DNA from: Gliomastix tumulicola
Taxonomy: Eukaryota; Ascomycota; Sordariomycetes; Hypocreales; Bionectriaceae
Direction: 5' to 3'
Assembly: GCA_001599755.1 (NCBI GenBank)
Contig: BCHX01000004.1
Location: 2,728,001 to 2,792,000 of the forward strand
Length of the DNA stretch: 64,000 nt
In this document: positions 47,572 through 59,067 of the stretch, in pieces
How positions within the stretch are numbered: position 1 is the first letter of the stretch
Layout: each line of letters starts with the position of its first letter
Notes under the pieces: generated by a model
Told to the model about the DNA's origin: nothing
Databases searched by the model: none
What the model saw: the letters and a program-made list of their open reading frames with translations, nothing else
Translations under genes and position numbers: made by a program

Positions 47572-50031
47572 CTCTTCTTCCATCTGCCGGCCGAGAAGTC
47601 TGCTCATGGTTGGAGGCTCCCTGTCCTCAGCGCCTAGACTCAGACTGCGGTTCGCCGCGAAGGGAAGATCTGCATCATCATCTAGGACAGCTCTGCTTTC
47701 CTGAGCAACGGAGCTAGAACGTCGTTGATAGGAGTTCAGTCGAGGAGATAGTGGGATGTCAATGGCAGCGACCGCAGCTTCCCTGATGGTGCTCTCCCGA
47801 CTTGACATAGGAGCAACGTATTCAATCGGGCGACTGGGGCGCGATGACGTTCTTGCTCGATTCACGGTATTGCCTGCCACTGGATTCTCACTCAACCTTG
47901 ACGGGATCGCAGGAGTATGCGGTGTATGTGGTGATTGAGGTTTGCTGAGAGATGATGAGGCAGACATCGAGACCCCGGGGACACTAGTCAGCTGTCTGCT
48001 GGATGAACTTGATGATCGGTGCATCTGCATGGACGAGGTCATCGAGTCTCCGAGTGCGTTATGCGACTCCCTCATCATATGAAACCGGGATAATTGAGCA
48101 ACCGTCTTGTTCGTCGCTGACTCTCCTCGCTTCGAATTCTCAAAGCTCTTCAGAGTTCTCTTGCTGTCCAATACCTTCAAGAATTCGGAGATGTTGTCAT
48201 CCTCCGTTTGAAGTGAGTCGGAGCTTGCGCCAGTCTCAGCAAGGAGACCCGAGGCAGGCTGAATGACAGACGATGGGAGGCTCGTTCTGCCGCTGTTGCT
48301 CTGCTCGTCATCGAGAGGTTTAGTCACACCACCAGTGAGCGTCTTAGCACGACGATGGGTGAAGCTGCTGCTGTATCGGCTGCTTGAACCTGCGCGGGGA
48401 GAACTGCTCACTTGCTCCGCGGTTTGAGGGGGTCCACGCAACGACGCGGGCATACCAGCCCTCAACGAGTTCCGATTTCTTGGCTGATTTAGCGAAGACG
48501 GAGCACTCGGCTGGCCTAGAGAGGATGGCAGCGCAGGGGACCCCGCGTTAGCTTGCCGCGGGATAGGAGATCCCGATAGCGACCCAGCTTTGAATGGTTG
48601 AAAAGGAATCGACGGTCCAGGGCGTGATCCAGGGACTCGGCTTGTGTTTGGCATGGAGCTCGGAGGTTCTATGCCTGGCGGAGGCGGTGATTCCGGAGGA
48701 GAGCTCGTGTCCGACCCAGGCGCCCTGACAGCCCTCAGGGCAGTCATAGGGCTAGTTCCTAGAGGTCTCTCGCCGTGGAAAGTGGATAGACTTCCATAAG
48801 TCTGATGGGCATCCGTCAAATTTGTTTGCGGGCGACGGTCTCGGAATGATCCGACGTCATACAAGTGCCTCGCAGCTTGATCGCGCGGGGTAAGAGAAGG
48901 CTTGAAGAAGTTCTCATCTATGCCCATGAAACGAGAGCTCAGCAATGCCTCTGAATCATCAACACGGAAGCTGCAGTCGTTGCGGTACGTCACAGACGTG
49001 CTTAAGCGACCGCCAGGTATATCCAGGTCCCCGAAGACATAATCTGTTACTGGTTCCGGTCTGCCGTCGATGGGATCTCTGAGGAGGTCTGCGCTGTGAG
49101 TTGTTGTGTTCGAGGTCCTTACTCGGCACCGGGGAATTAATGCTAAGCTGGGGTTTCTGGCAGCCGATTGACTTGCGAATTTCCATGCTGGAAGTAATCT
49201 TGTGGTGGTGAAGATGGATCGGAAGAAAATGATGGCCTTTTTGTAGATTGTCGGGAGAATGGAGTTGAAGTCCTCGGTCGGCCTGTTACTAGTCGGCTTC
49301 AGTTCGACTGTCCACCGCTCGAGGATGACTTCTGTATTTCGGCTGTAGGGCGAGGAGTCACTGCCTGAGAGAGAACCTGACGAGTTCAGCTGATCCATGA
49401 CGTCCCACCGCTTCCCATCGTCGTCGATGATCGTGAGGCTCTGGCTCTCCTTGAGCTTCGAGATATCGAGATATATCTCGATAACCAGAGGAGGCGGTGT
49501 GTTCTCGAGACTACCGGAAGTCTTCCATTGCTTAAGATCGTCCCTGAAGTCCTCGAATTCATCCGTCTCGATCTGGAACTGTGGAGGGGTCAGCACATGC
49601 TGTCGATGTGTGGGATGGCGTGATCGCGAGCGGACTCACCCATTTGCTGGTCTTCCGGGCACCATTAGAACCACGGATATACTTGACTTTGATTCGTGAA
49701 TCTATGACGAGAGCAGCGACTTTGCTAAAGAAATTCTGTCGAGAGCAAGTACAGGTCAGCGATCGTTTTCTTGGGCAGGTGTATATGTATAGACGACGGG
49801 CGGGACCATTCTAACCTGTACGATCTGGTCTAATTTCTTGATCGACTCGGCTGTTGGCGCCTCGGGTGTAGGTGAGGTCGCATTGTCTCTGCTCGATGGG
49901 CTGGCACCAGCCCGCCAAGGCACAGCGACAGGTGCTCCTCCTTCCCGCTGATTGTTCGTCCGGGTCGGGTTGGTCTGGGGTGAGGCGGCTGGGGACGAGA
50001 CCCTCGGCGGAACTCGAGGGTGCTGATGCAT
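47098..50031 (-). CDS. ATG13: Atg13, regulatory subunit of the Atg1 autophagy kinase complex
   Basis: Three exons, 50031-49816, 49735-49640 and 49578-47098, give 930 residues, normal for filamentous fungi. After a Pro/Ser-rich lead, a HORMA-type domain runs from about 65 to 320: KLDQIVQ, NFFSKVAALVIDSRIKVKYI, ERWTVELKPTS, KKAIIFFRSIFTTTRLLPAW. The remaining 600 residues are Ser/Pro-rich and disordered, with LSRFHMMRESHNALGDSM and EFLKVLDSKRTLKSFE as conserved islands in the part known to bind Atg17 and Atg1. A run of alanine codons (GCA/GCT repeats near 47535-47575) encodes an Ala tract. Atg13 is phosphorylated by TOR and, when dephosphorylated on starvation, activates Atg1 at the phagophore assembly site. 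Confidence 0.94.
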
Positions 50032-51289
50032 CTTGTCTCGAGCCCCGCGGAAGAGGATGGGGTGGCGGAAGTCTCGAGGGGTCTGTTGTTCATGCTCGAC
50101 TTATCGATCAGGGATGCCGAGATCGCACAGGCGTTGCCATTGTCGAAGCGTTATCTAGCCAGGCGGGAATACACGGGGGCGGCTGGGCGATAAGACGCTG
50201 GTGCTAGTAGGAAACAGACAGGTGCTGGCGAAGAGGAGAAATGAGGGAGCAAAGGAGGGGAGACGGCGGAAAGAGGAGGTCGAGTGTTTGAGAGTCGAGG
50301 AAGCCTAAGGCAAGCAAGCTACAGCGAGGAGCGAGACGGGATCATTATTGGGACGGTGTGGACGGGAGTCGGCCAATGATTTGCGACGTCGGTGGCTATG
50401 TCATGTACAGGAACAAAGTCGCAACAGTGGACCCAGTAGGCAAGGCGGCGGGAGCGCTGGTTGCAGGCAGACAGGCTCCGCAATAACGATACCCCGGTCG
50501 TGCCAAGGTACCTGTACCTGGCCAACTGGCACTGGTGACTCAACCACCAAGATCTCACATGCTCAGCAGCCGAGACGCTGGAGGTGAGGTGCTTGCTGTC
50601 GACTCCCAGAACCAACCAAGCACCTGTATTTCTGCGAATATTCATCAATACTGACACGCTGTTCGTTTGCAAGACTCTCTACGCGCTTCCCCTTCGAATT
50701 TCCGTTCCCCTCAATCCCCCGCCGGTGCTTCCAGGCACCCTTCCATGAGGCGGTGATGACGGCATTGTCACGCTGACGACTGGGAGAAGACGGCAGGTAT
50801 GTAAATATTGCCGGTGATGACCGGTCGAATTCGCCAGCGGTCCTGTGCCACACTCTCTCGTGACTTTCATCACATTTTATCAGTGGAACTCGATCCAAGC
50901 GAACCGCTCCTTGTGTGGAGTAGATCAACGGCGAGCTGCCTTCTTCCCCTTCCCTGCCCCTGTCCTAGGCGTAGGGCACATTACCAGTGATCCTGCCTGG
51001 TGTCCTAGGCCCTTATCCCGACCGCGGGTAGCGAAAGTTGTCGACATAATTGCTAGGCACTCCTACGTGATTTCTTTCCACCTCAACCCCCCACAACAAA
51101 GGAATCTGCACGCTTTTCGAACTCGTTATTCTGGATTTTATATGATCTCAACACATGGAATGGATCAAGTTTCACGTGATAAAGACCATGGTTTGGTCGT
51201 AAAAAAATTCATCATTTTTGAATGCCCTGAACCATGCAACACCAGTGACCCCTTGAAAACCCAATGCATAACGGGTATTATGAAACTTT
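50032..51289. other. Intergenic region between ATG13 and RPL8
   Basis: About 1.26 kb: the ATG13 promoter and leader on the left and the 3' flank of RPL8 on the right, both on the minus strand. Overlapping short frames show no conserved sequence. Confidence 0.5.
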
Positions 51290-52467
51290 TTAAATCTTGG
51301 TGGCAAGCTCGAGAGCCCTGGCCTTCTTGCGGATCTTGTCCTGGGCCTTGGCACCCATGATACCACCACCCCACTGCTTGCGGACGGTCTCGTGCTTCTC
51401 CAGGTAGCCATCCTTGATGGTAGAGATGAGCTTGGAGAGCTCGGTCTTGTCCTCGGAGCGGATCTCAGTGATGGCGAGGACAGCAGCGGTCTGGTAAGAA
51501 TGTTAGCATTGCGCTGTAGAGTCCGAAAGGAACTGAGACGACGCACCTTCTTGTGGATGACGGTACCGAGACGAGCCTTGCCCTTGACAATAGCGTAAGG
51601 GACACCCATCTTCTTGCAGAGGGAGGGGAGGAAGACGACGAGCTCGATGGGGTCGACGTCGTTGGGGATGAGGACCAGCGAAGCCTTCTTGTTCTCGATG
51701 AGACCGACGACGTGGTTCAGACCGTACTTGACAGCGTAGGGCTTCTTGCTGACGTCCTCCTTCTTCTTGCCCTCCTTGATGGCGGTGGCCTCCTTGAGGA
51801 GACGCTCCTTCTTCTCGGGCTTGGTCTCGGGGCGGTACTTGTTGAGCAACTTGAAAGCCTGGGCGGCGGTGTTCTTGTCGAGAACGTGCTGGAACTGGGC
51901 CAGCGAAGGAGGGACCTTCAAGCGGATCTGGAGGATCTTCTTCTGGCGCTGGAGGCGGACGTACTCGGGCCACTTAACCATGCGCGAGACATTTCGCTTA
52001 GGCTGGATGTCCTGGCCGATACCGTAGTTGCGGGGGCGCTTCTCGAGGAGGGGGTTCTGCGACGATGGTGAGTACGATGATATCAGGAAACCGGGTATGC
52101 GTCTCGGGGGGAACTCACCTTAGGAGCCTTCTTCGAGCCAGCCTTTCCCTGAGGGAACGGGGCCGCGGCCACCTTCTTGCCAGACTTGGGGGGCTGTCAT
52201 TGAGAAAAGAAGATATCAGCGATTTGGTTCAAGCCAAGTGATCTTCTCTGAACTCTAACGAGAATACGCCGCCGCATTTCTGCAGGCATTGCATCTCCAG
52301 CCAAGTTTTGTGCCTTGCCTTCGTGATGAAGGGCTCGGCGATCCAACGGATCAAGACATTGTCAGGTTCCACGGATTTGATATCAATTGCGCGTGTGCGC
52401 GAAATGAATCTCGTAGCTATGGCTGTGCTGTTAGAGCCCAGATGGTTTCATTGTGTTAACTTACCAT
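51290..52467 (-). CDS. RPL8: Large-subunit ribosomal protein eL8 (Rpl8, L7Ae family)
   Basis: Four exons, 52467-52465, 52193-52119, 52056-51547 and 51490-51290, give 262 residues. Exon 1 is the ATG alone, followed at once by GTAAGT. After a 271-bp intron the reading resumes PPKSGKKVAAAPFPQGKAGSK, exactly the expected fungal N terminus. NPLLEKRPRNYGIGQDIQP, KPYAVKYGLNHVVGLIE and the L7Ae RNA-binding segment VLIPNDVDPIELVVFLPSLC follow. The C terminus ends ARALELATKI. The protein sits in the 60S subunit near the 25S/5.8S rRNA. The long first intron after the start codon is typical of highly expressed ribosomal protein genes. I looked for snoRNA C and D boxes in the introns and found no convincing pair. 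Confidence 0.96.
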
Positions 52468-53128
52468 CTTGGACGGGTATGCTCTGTTTGTGACTGGGGA
52501 GCAATTCCTTGACGTGCAGGTTGATCGGGGTTGGAGAGAAAAGTAAGAAACTCACGATGGTGGTGGATAAATTTGGTGGAAAAGTTTAGGGCAAAGGTGT
52601 GTGCCCCACAAGCAAAACCCCGTGTGCCACATTGTGGCGAGTGGACTTTGGAAAAAGTGGCTGACCACGAACCCTGGCGACTTACGAGGGGTGAGGGCCA
52701 CCTTCAATTCTGCTATGCAGGAATGGTTTTCCAGCGTGCTCAAACCTGCTGCCTGTGTAGACTTAGATTCTCCTTGTTGTATAATTGATTCTGTACTTGG
52801 GCCTTGGTCCTGAGACTGACTGATAATCAAAAAGCGTTCATCACGTGATTATCTGGATGTTCCCAGTCAAGAGCTTGAGAAGGAGGCTGGAACAGACTGG
52901 TCAACCTCGGAGTTCGTATTGAAGGTGAAAGTGTCGCCTGCGCTTTCAGACTTTTCACTTCCTAAAGCATCATCAATTCAGATTCCATTACCCCGATCCA
53001 AAAACATCGGTGCACTTGTTGCTATATCGCTTTACAGAACGACGAGACCTGACTCATTTCCGAGCCAGCCTACAGTCTCTTGAAACTACCACCGACGACA
53101 ACCAACAAGGACTCGGTATTCTCTCAAG
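52468..53128. promoter_or_regulatory. Divergent intergenic region, RPL8 / NCS6
   Basis: This 661-bp gap separates two divergent start codons. It contains a perfect palindrome ATCACGTGAT at 52840-52849, listed separately, and otherwise no recognisable coding or RNA feature. Confidence 0.5.
52840..52849. promoter_or_regulatory. Palindromic CACGTG (Cbf1-type E-box) in RPL8/NCS6 promoter
   Basis: The ten bases ATCACGTGAT form a perfect palindrome with a CACGTG core, the sequence recognised by Cbf1-type basic helix-loop-helix proteins. In many ascomycetes such sites occur in ribosomal protein promoters. It lies about 370 bp upstream of the RPL8 ATG and 280 bp upstream of NCS6. Function is inferred. 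Confidence 0.4.
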
Positions 53129-54292
53129 ATGCCACCAGCATTATGTGTTCGGTGTCAGAAGAACCGAGCAGTTGTCAAACGACCAAAGAATCATCATAAA
53201 GTATGCCGCGACTGCTTCCTCGCACTCTTCGAGGATGAGATCCACCACACCATCACCTCATCGAAGCTTTTCCGCCCCGGTGAGAGAGTAGCGATAGGCG
53301 CATCCGGTGGAAAAGACTCGACAGTCCTCGCTTCCGTGCTCAAGACGCTCAACGAACGGCACAACTATCAGCTGGACTTGGTATTACTCAGCGTCGACGA
53401 GGGCATCACCGGGTACAGGGATGACTCGCTGGAGACGGTGAAACGCAACGCCGTGCAGTACGAAATGCCGCTGAAGATTGTGGGATACGACGAGCTCTAC
53501 GGCTGGACGATGGATCAGGTCGTCGAGACTATTGGGAAGAAGGGGAACTGCACGTACTGCGGCGTTTTCCGCCGACAGGCCTTGGACCGCGGTGCGAAGC
53601 TGCTGAACATCCAGCACGTCGTCACTGGACACAATGCGGACGACGTCGCCGAGACGGTGCTGATGAATCTGCTCCGCGCCGACCTGTCGCGCTTATCCCG
53701 GAGCACGAGCATCATGACCGGGGACTCTGCGAGCGACGTGAAGCGCAGCAAGCCGTTGAAGTATGCCTATGAGAAGGAGATTGTCCTCTACGCGCACCAC
53801 AAGAAGCTGGACTATTTCAGCACGGAATGCATCTACAGCCCTGAGGCGTTCCGAGGCACTGCCCGGAGTCTGATCAAGAACCTGGAGAAGGTCCGGCCAA
53901 GTGCCATTCTAGACATTGTTCGGAGCGGCGAGGATATGGCACAGTTGACACCCGGCTATGCCGAGAAAGCCTGTGCATGCGATGACGATGGGATTGGTGG
54001 ATGCGGATCTGCGAACGCAAATTCCTCTGGCAGTAAGCTCGCAGAAGCGGAAGCTTCACTGAAGTCGCTTCGGACAGAGTCGCTGGAGACGGATATGACG
54101 CCCGTGAAGCCTTCGGAGGACGATGTGGTGAAGCTGCCGATCCGGGACAAGAGAGGTCAGGGAGCAGTAGCTAAATCACGCCAGACCTTGGGTCAGTGTG
54201 TGCGCTGCGGCTATATGTCCAGTCAGACCGTCTGTCACGCATGCGCGCTCTTAGAGACATTGAATAAGAATAGGCCAGACATAAGGATATAG
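53129..54292 (+). CDS. NCS6: Cytoplasmic tRNA 2-thiolation protein Ncs6 (Ctu1)
   Basis: A single exon encodes 387 residues. An N-terminal zinc-binding segment (CVRCQKNRAVVKRP and VCRDCF, about 6-30) leads to the PP-loop ATPase motif ASGGKDSTV (about 58-66). The central CTYCGVFRR (about 141-149) supplies catalytic cysteines, and TGHNADDVAETVLMN is the conserved adenylation segment. The C terminus has a second zinc pair, CVRCG and CHAC. With Ncs2 and the ubiquitin-like carrier Urm1, the enzyme thiolates U34 of Lys, Glu and Gln tRNAs, which supports decoding of A-ending codons. A poorly conserved Ser/Glu-rich insert lies between about 285 and 335. Ncs2 is not in the window. Confidence 0.96.
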   Translation: MPPALCVRCQKNRAVVKRPKNHHKVCRDCFLALFEDEIHHTITSSKLFRPGERVAIGASGGKDSTVLASVLKTLNERHNYQLDLVLLSVDEGITGYRDDSLETVKRNAVQYEMPLKIVGYDELYGWTMDQVVETIGKKGNCTYCGVFRRQALDRGAKLLNIQHVVTGHNADDVAETVLMNLLRADLSRLSRSTSIMTGDSASDVKRSKPLKYAYEKEIVLYAHHKKLDYFSTECIYSPEAFRGTARSLIKNLEKVRPSAILDIVRSGEDMAQLTPGYAEKACACDDDGIGGCGSANANSSGSKLAEAEASLKSLRTESLETDMTPVKPSEDDVVKLPIRDKRGQGAVAKSRQTLGQCVRCGYMSSQTVCHACALLETLNKNRPDIRI

Positions 54293-54551
54293 GCAATATT
54301 GATGGTATGTGCTCATGCTTTTATTATTTTTTTCTTTTGTTCCGTGAATATGGCTTGTACAAGCGTCATAATACAATGGTGACCACGTTTCGCCATGTAG
54401 GTAAGGAAAGGAAGGAATTGGTGGCTCGTCGGAGTAAACAGGTATAGCCCATCGATCGCTCATTCGGCAGATGCCAATGCTATGAATCTCGGTTATAGGA
54501 AGCGTTTTTCCAACTGCGCGCATTGGTTAGCTCGGGTTCGACGAAGTGCCG

Positions 54552-54992
54552 CTATCGTGACGACTGGGAACCGACCTTCCATGGATTGTTCAACTCGAAG
54601 CCTGCCGGTGCTACGGCTTCGGCTACCTGTCCTCGCAGCGATCCCGTTAATCGGCGGTCGCGGTCCATCACTAGATCATCGTCAGCGGGCAGTCGAGAAG
54701 GGGCTTGGAGGTGGGCGTCGGCGAACTTTGCTGTAGATAGTTGTTAGCATCGGCCTGTACGAGAGTGATTAAGCGTGCGTACCTTATCCCACTGATCAAC
54801 AGAGTATCGGGGGTTTCGCCCCCCGTTCTGGTACGACTTGAGAGCAGCAAGACCAGTACCAGTGACGCCGAACATCTGGTGAGCAATTGGGTCAGAATTG
54901 GACGTATTACAGGTTCGGGAGAGAGGGCGTAGGGGCATATGTACGGCAATCATGATGCCATAAGGCAGGAGAGTCTCGAATGGGACGGGCAT
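54552..54992 (-). CDS. Complex I subunit MWFE/NDUFA1 homologue, with a 4-nt microexon
   Basis: Four exons, 54992-54945, 54875-54783, 54730-54727 and 54670-54552, give 87 residues. Exon 1 reads MPVPFETLLPYGIMIA and exon 2 continues MFGVTGTGLAALKSY, together the single membrane helix. The third exon is just CAAA, flanked by CTACAG and GTTCGC. It is needed to give WDKQMMDRDRRLTG, the conserved loop. Without it, exon 2 cannot join the final exon in frame, and reading through yields an unrelated tail. The C terminus is FELNNPWKVGS plus a short end. The protein is a small inner-membrane subunit of mitochondrial NADH:ubiquinone oxidoreductase, needed for assembly. Branch sites GCTAAC and GCTGAC support the two introns beside the microexon. 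The last few residues are less certain. Confidence 0.85.
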
Positions 54993-55683
54993 GGCGAATT
55001 CGGGCGCCGCTCGAGCGGACTTGAGGCAATTGAGTCTGTTGTTTGCTTCGCTGCCGTCGAGTCCTCTTGTCGGATGTCGCAGGGTTCGTCAAGCGCACTC
55101 GAACCTCGGTGTTTGGCCTGCAGCTTGAGGTGTTCTGGGTGGATTCTGCTAATGGTGCAGCAGCAAGTTGCTGGTCCGGTGATTTTTTGCCTGAGGCCGC
55201 AAGGGGCAGTAATTAGGCGACAAAATAATGTCGTGCACCCACAAGCCCGACCGCCTTTTTGGCACCCTCAACTCACCCCCTGTCTCCCCTCAACAGTGCT
55301 AGAGACACGCTATTCCGCACTTGGCACTGTGATACAAGCCTACCCGCGCCTTTTGGACCCCAGATTCCAGAACGCGACTGCACGCCAATTCTACGAAATC
55401 GCACTGTTGTATGCTTTCTTTCCTGGCTCTGGACACGAGATTCGACGGGCACTGCTGTGTGCAGCCAGAAGACAGACCCCCGGCGCCCGGTCTTCACTCC
55501 CTGGCGCTTCGAAGCCCTCCCGCCACGCATGTCGAACCTAGACTGACCCTGCCAGCCACGGACGATGCGCGCACCTGAACCGTCTTGAGAGTCGACTAGC
55601 ACCGTCGCGACATCCTGCACAGTGGCCAGCATGCACATTACGACACCGAGCTTTGATCGTCGATACCAGATGCAGCTCAAGAC
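54993..55683. promoter_or_regulatory. Divergent intergenic region, MWFE subunit / SAS3
   Basis: A 691-bp gap between divergent start codons that should contain both promoters. The frames across it are short and unlike any family. No motif was assigned. Confidence 0.45.
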
Positions 55684-58600
55684 ATGATGGCAACCGCACA
55701 GGCGATGGAGGAGGAGCTCCAGCAAAGCGTGCTCCAATCCGAGGACGCAAATTGGGAGACAAATGAAGGCGGGAGCGACCATTTCAACACCATTGCGGCG
55801 CAGGGTTCCGCGAACGGTACAATATTCATCGCGCCAAATGGCATAATTCGGGCGCAGTCAGCCGGTCAAGAGGACCCTGCGAGTGAGCGCTATGCTTCGG
55901 TCGACGAGATGGAGGAGGACGAAGAGGAAGATGCGTCAGGGGAAGAGGACCTGGACTTGATACAGGAAACCCGGGAGAACACCTCGTCGCATGCCCACGA
56001 GAGCAACCAGCACAGCCAGCGCGACGACGAACTCGAAGACGAAGACGCCTCAGGCGAGGACGAAGAGGAGGCAGTCGGTGCTGTCAAAATTCAACCGAGT
56101 AGTGTGGTCGGCGACGATGTCGACGAGGACGATGAAAGCGACGTCTCTGATGCCCCCAGCGTCGAGGAAGACCAAGACTCTGACGAAGAGGAAGAGGAAG
56201 AGGGTGTTTGGGAAGATGCACGAGATATGGCTGGGGAAGGAGATGAAGAAGACGACTCCGACACCGGGCCCTCGAACGTGTGCATGTTCTGCAAACAAGA
56301 CGAGGAGCATGATCCAAGTGAAGACTTCGAAGCCTACCTTGCATGTGGTTCATGCGGCGAAAATGGTGAGTAATTTCCACGTGAAAGGAAGCTGCCTCTT
56401 AAATGTCCGGACTCGAGCTAATTGAAATCAGCCCATCAGCAGTGCGCTCGCGAAGAGGCTGCCATGACTGAAGATAACAGTAAGTGACTTCAATCAGCAA
56501 TTCCCGGTTATTGGTGTGCTGTACGTCTAACACGGAAACCATTAGACGCTAAGAAATGGAAATGCCCTGATTGTTATACTGGGGAATCGGATGCCGAGAA
56601 TATCGAAGATGACGAAGCTGTCGAAGACGACGAGGATGCGCGCCCGGCGTCGCAGCAGTCAGACGTGCCGCGCATGGCTAGAGACCTACTTGCAGTCCCC
56701 ATCGGTAGTGACGACGGGGACGCGCACTCGGTCTTCAATGAGCTCGTTCTTCAGGAAGATCCTGGGGATGGATCGCGGTTGCTTCGCAAGCGCAAAACGT
56801 CCTCGATAGAACCCGACGATGTTGCTATTCCCGCGAGGAAGCGCCGAAGAAACGCATCATTGGGGACCAATCACGACGACGAAGCTGCGGAAAGTGTCAA
56901 TCCGAGTGAGACGGGCGGTGTCCGGTCTGCACGTGCATCACGTATAAAGGCTCCCCCGCCAGCGCCAGTAACGGTGGAGAAGAAGACGCGGACCGCGCTG
57001 GTGATGAAGATCCACGTGAGGCCGGGTAATCTGAAAGAGATCCTCGGACGCAAGAAACGCGGGTCAAGAAAGGCTGCAGGCGGCTCAGCAGCGCGGACAC
57101 CAAAACGCCCCAACAATGCTGCTCCCGCACGGGTCAATGTCCCGCCGATACCTCCCTTGATTGAAACGCCATTTGCCGCCGAGTCGTACGCACAGCCGTA
57201 CTATTCCTTCTTCGACCGAGACACGGATGACGCCAAGGGCAAGCCTTACGGCGGCATCCTCGCAGACGTCGAGGCCGACACATCGAAGACGCTTCCCGCG
57301 ACGGACGATCGGAGTAGATTCGACCAAGCAAAGCAGAAAGCCGAGGAAGAGTGGAGAGCTCGAGTCCTCGCCATGCAGGCCGCAGCTGAGGCACCTTCGC
57401 GCAAGCACAAGCGGATTGCGGACCACGCCAGCCAAATCGAGAGCATTGAATTCGGCGGATGGGAGATTGATACGTGGTACGCGGCGCCGTACCCTGCCGA
57501 GTATAGTAGGAACCGTGTCCTCTACATCTGCGAGTTCTGCCTTAAGTACATGAACTCAGACTACGTCGCCTGGAGGCACAAGCTCAAGTGCGCGACCAAG
57601 CACCCTCCTGGCGACGAGATCTACCGGGACGGCTCCGTCTCCATGTTCGAAGTCGACGGACGGAAGAACCCAGAGTACTGCCAGAATCTGTGTCTCTTGG
57701 CGAAGCTGTTCCTGGGGTCTAAGACCCTGTACTACGACGTGGAGCCGTTCCTCTTCTACGTTCTCTGCGAGTTCGACGAATGCGGCTACCACTTTGTGGG
57801 CTACTTCTCCAAGGAGAAGAGGTCCAGCAGCCAGAACAACGTGTCGTGTATCCTAACACTACCTATCCACCAGAGAAAAGGCTATGGCAATCTGCTCATC
57901 GACTTCTCGTACCTGCTTACAAGAGTCGAGGAGAAGACGGGGTCGCCCGAGAAGCCTCTGTCTGACATGGGTCTGGTATCGTACCGAAATTACTGGCGCC
58001 TGGTGATCTGCCAGACGTTTGTCAACGCGGTGGAATCGCCAGACTACAAACAGGAAGGTCTGAGCATCGATCAGATCTCCAGGCAGACGGGCTTGACACA
58101 GGATGACGTGATATCCGCTCTCGAGGGCCTCCGCGCTCTGGTGAGAGACCCGCACACTAAGACGTACGCCTTCCGCGTCGACATCGACTACTGCCGGGAC
58201 TATGTCGCCAAGTGGCAGACGAAGGGCTACGTCAAGCTGAAGCCAGACAAGCTCGCCTGGACGCCGTATGTCATGGGACGAGGGATCGCCACTCAGTTTG
58301 AACTCGGCCCTATTAGTACTATTGCGCCGCGCGAAGACGAGGAGGCCAAGGTCGTCGAAGGCCCCGACAGTGTTGGTGCAGAGACTCACCCGATCATCAA
58401 CGGCGTGAAAGACCTCGCACCCGATCAGGTGGAACCGACCACAGAGGGCGAGAATGGCACTGACCAGTCGGAGGCTGCCACCAGCGACGAGACTCCCAAG
58501 TCAGGCGAAGAGGACAAGGAGAATACGAGCCCCGAGGATATGAATGGAGACCAGCTCGACGACGACGAGAGCGTCGACAGCAACTGGCGACTGGCCTATG

Positions 58601-59067
58601 AAGGAATCCTACCAAGCCGGTTTGAAATCTTCCCCGCGGTTACCGGTGGCCGGCGGGCAGATCGGTCCAGGCAGAGCGTCAGCCGGCCGTCGCTGCCGAG
58701 GGCGCCCAGTAGTATTTCGCGCCCGAGGCCCAAGCGACCGTCAAGCAGCAGCGCGCGGCGGCCATCAGCCCCGAAACCCAAGTCCAGCTCATCGAGACGG
58801 AAAACCGGCGGGACAGGTCGAGGGCCGGGCCGGTGGCCCAAGGGCACCAAGAAGGCCGACTACGGCAATGCCGACAGTGGACCTGGCTTCCCTCCCGGAT
58901 GGTCGGGCGGTAAGGGGGTGAACGAGCACGGCGAGATCATCGAGATGCCCTTGATGTCGACCGAGGGAGGAGAGATGCCGCCCCGGGACGAGGTGCAGGT
59001 CTACGTAGCCGACACCGAGACGAACGGGGAGACCAACAAGGGGGACGGCGACGAACAAATGCTATAA
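55684..59067 (+). CDS. Sas3-like MYST histone acetyltransferase with PHD finger
   Basis: Three exons, 55684-56365, 56432-56479 and 56546-59067, give 1083 residues. Residues 1-195 are very acidic. A PHD-like C4HC3 finger spans about 200-262 (CMFC, CGSC, HQQC, CPDC) and is split by both introns. The MYST domain begins near 540 (EFGGWEIDTWYAAPYP) with a C2HC zinc finger (CEFC then H and C), the catalytic cysteine in NNVSCILTLP, the acetyl-CoA loop QRKGYGNLLIDFSYLL (about 686-701) and the catalytic glutamate in SPEKPLSDMG. The C terminus is acidic then Ser/Arg/Pro-rich with GRWPKGTKKADYG. PHD plus MYST fits the NuA3 H3 acetyltransferase Sas3 better than Esa1, which has a chromodomain. A second ATG directly follows the first. 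Confidence 0.92.

Noticed and set aside
52194..52464. snoRNA inside RPL8 intron 1
   Set aside because: No C box (RTGATGA) paired with a D box (CTGA) near the ends and no terminal stem were seen.
54520..54545. GGTTCGACG resembling a tRNA B-box
   Set aside because: The flanking bases cannot form a T-stem, and no A-box is present.
54671..54730. Simple read-through end for the MWFE gene at a stop near 54671
   Set aside because: This would replace the conserved MMDRDRRLTG loop and C terminus by an unrelated Ser/Pro tail. The microexon model restores the family sequence.
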